From Bolinopsis microptera (lineage: Eukaryota > Ctenophora > Tentaculata > Lobata > Bolinopsidae): DNA of 64,000 bases. Under the pieces are notes generated by a model. It did no database searches and was not told the origin of the DNA. It worked only from the letters and a program-made list of their open reading frames with translations. The translations under genes were made by a program, and so were the position numbers. The stretch spans positions 12,803,578 through 12,867,577 of the forward strand of contig NC_087073.1 in assembly GCF_026151205.1 (NCBI RefSeq), given 5' to 3'. Shown here piece after piece: positions 61,951-64,000 of the stretch; positions within the stretch are counted from its first letter, which is position 1; each line of letters opens with the position of its first letter.

Positions 61951-63922
61951 TTCATGCTTCTCTGGTTATCATTTGGTCTCCTCCTTGTTGTTATTGATAT
62001 CACGTGACACATTTCACTGTCACACACGCACTCCTTTGGGACTAGTGCTCTCAGTACTTTAAGATTGTAGATAAGAGTTTGTGGTTCTACTTTAAACACC
62101 AGACAGGTTCTGTACACTAGCCTAATAACTTGTTAACCATCTGCTGTTTACATGTCACTTTGGTTATATCAATTTGGAAGGAGAAGGTGATCAAAAGTGG
62201 ACCGCACTCGGTATAAGTGGACCACTTTCACCACTACTGAGTAGTGATCCATGGTGACAGTGGATCATCACTTAACCAGTGTTCACCAAAAAGTGACAAA
62301 GTTATCCAGGCTTAACCGTCAGACTATTGTGTGGACAAGTTATCCCAATTTTGTACCGTATTTGGGGAGAATAAAAATGGTCTGCTAGTGAATTTCTGCC
62401 ATGGCTTTGTTTGGTACCGAAAGATTAAAATTCATTGTTAAAGAGATTGATTTGTATTAACGTATCAATGCGAAATGCTCGGAAACTGTCCAGCTATTGT
62501 CATGGTCTAAGCTCATAAGCTGGCGCATTAGTCATTAGTCTAACGCCGTGTTGCAATTTGATACCTATTTTCTGTTCGGCGATATAGTTTTAATAGCAAC
62601 ATGGCTTTAATGAATCTTTTCAAGTCCTTGCCTAATTTTGTGTCGGATGTAGATCTAGTTTAAATTTGTGCTGATGTCCTTATTTCAGGAATCACAACAA
62701 CAGTGCTACTAAATTATAAACTCATCGGAACTTACCACAGCTTCCATCCCACTTCTAATACTCCTGTCGTAGTGGTCTCCTTTTTCTGTATAACACCACC
62801 TTTACTGGAGCCTGGCCAGAACTAAATTATAGTAAACATTTTTCAATTTTAGTTTCATGTTCTTCCTTCCCGACGTGTGAATTAGCCTTTTAGTTCGAAA
62901 TCGAATTCAAAGATTAAGTTTTCTCTATTTTTCTAATATGTAGTCATATCATCCTCAAAATTGTTTCCCCGAAATTTAACCCCATAAAAACGATCATCTT
63001 ACAATTAACTGCTCATTATTTGAGTGCTTCCCTTACTGTGCAGTATTTTTATGCACAGTTTTTTGTGAGAGAATTTGTCAAATATTGTCCATGTTTATCA
63101 TACTTTTTCGATGAATTGCACTCACAATGTGGGATAGCGTGGTACGTTATTCATATCTCTCTCCCGATATATCTAGTTATTGATCGTATCTAGTTTCAAA
63201 ACAGAAAGGGTTGTAACCCTCAGCTGTGTTACAATATACCAACCGTAACATTTATATTAACATGGAATAGTGAGTAGTAATACATTAGTAACGAGAACTG
63301 TATAACAATTAAAGTTTGGCGATTAGAATGTTAACGTTGTTTCCCAATAACGAGTTTATTTGTTGATTCTCCACCCCTTCCTTAGTGTGACCCATATTCG
63401 ATGTGGTCGACCTGCAATTTGTAACTTTTTAACTTTTAATTACACGAACAGAATCATCCAGTTGAGAGGCTGTCTTGTTTTGGAGTGTACAAACCTATAT
63501 TGAATAGGGAATTGGTTTGTTATTTTCACGCAGATTTCTCCCGGAAGATAGACCTAGCGTCTCACTTTTAACATACCACAACCCCTATGCTATTCTGATA
63601 GTTTAGCCAAAATACCGGCATTACTCCGCCTCGAGTGTTATACCCCACCTGTGGTACTTTGATTTTAAACTTTAGCCTTTAATTAACTTACATAGAATAC
63701 CCAACTCCAGCAACTCTCGGTGCCATATTGACGTTTTTATGCCAACTTCCCAACAGTTGCAAACTCGACGGGGCCAAATTGGCGATGAACTGACATCTTT
63801 CCGTTCAAGGATTTTGCTATTGTTGACACTTGGACTTCTTGGTATAGCATGATGCCGTGATGCGTATAAGATTACAATTATGTCCACATTACCATTGGAC
63901 CTTGTCGAGCTCTGGTTACCTT
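61951..63922. other. Intergenic, no recognised gene
   Basis: AT-rich. Short GTGGATCA/GTGGACC motifs cluster at about 62195-62290. No coding region supported. Confidence 0.5.
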
Positions 63923-63923
63923 C

Positions 63924-64000
63924 GTTACCTGGTTACCTGGTTACCTGGTTACCTGGTTACCTGGTTACCTGGTTACCTGGTTACCTGGTTACCTGGTTAC
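63924..64000. repeat. 8-bp satellite running off the window
   Basis: About nine to ten perfect copies of CTGGTTAC, continuing to the last base of the window, so its full length is unknown. Confidence 0.95.

Overview
The window is AT-rich, repeat-dense DNA from a eukaryote, almost certainly an invertebrate animal. Genes are split by GT-AG introns. There is a Rheb-type GTPase, a secreted gene built from phase-1 exons with a sushi (CCP) domain, and many LINE and DNA-transposon relics. The LINE and transposon protein styles look most like those I associate with cnidarians or other aquatic invertebrates, but I cannot fix the phylum from this window.

Host genes are few. A 189-residue Rheb homologue lies on the minus strand (38774-40958, four coding exons, all introns phase 0). 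A secreted protein with a WSC-like Cys-rich module and a sushi domain lies on the plus strand (32080-33152, three exons). These two genes converge across about 5.6 kb filled largely by foldback repeats.

The rest is mostly mobile DNA. 1-30 kb holds foldback elements and MITEs (about 4.3, 5.1, 5.9-6.6, 8.8 and 13.9 kb and a mariner-type element at 23.9 kb), a 0.9-1.0 kb tandem segmental duplication (7.7-9.6 kb), a tRNA-derived SINE head (11.5 kb), two LINE 3' fragments (11.7 and 28.5 kb) and several satellites: a CT array, a 36-bp minisatellite open in three frames, a 7-bp and a 19-bp array, and a ~680-bp CCCTCT array. 34-36.6 kb holds a 1.3-kb palindromic foldback element and a decayed relative. 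41.6-46.3 kb is a nest of tandem and inverted repeats, including an exact-looking 461-bp tandem duplication and a MITE with a recognisable empty-site paralogue.

The main feature is at 46.9-57.5 kb. Two ~870-bp inverted arms enclose the 3' end of a transposon-like gene and, on the minus strand, a non-LTR retrotransposon with both ORFs intact. ORF2 (1121 aa) has an N-terminal PHD-like zinc finger, an APE-type endonuclease and a reverse transcriptase. ORF1 (718 aa) has a PHD finger, what reads clearly as an AlkB-type 2-oxoglutarate/Fe(II) dioxygenase domain with all metal and cofactor residues, and an SGNH/GDSL esterase domain. PHD and esterase domains are known in CR1-group ORF1 proteins; the inserted AlkB-like dioxygenase is the most unusual finding and suggests a retrotransposon carrying its own nucleic-acid demethylase.

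The right end (57.7-64 kb) has a degenerate ~200-bp tandem repeat, a 1.06-kb terminal-inverted-repeat element carrying a 115-codon ORF of unknown function, and an 8-bp satellite running off the window edge.
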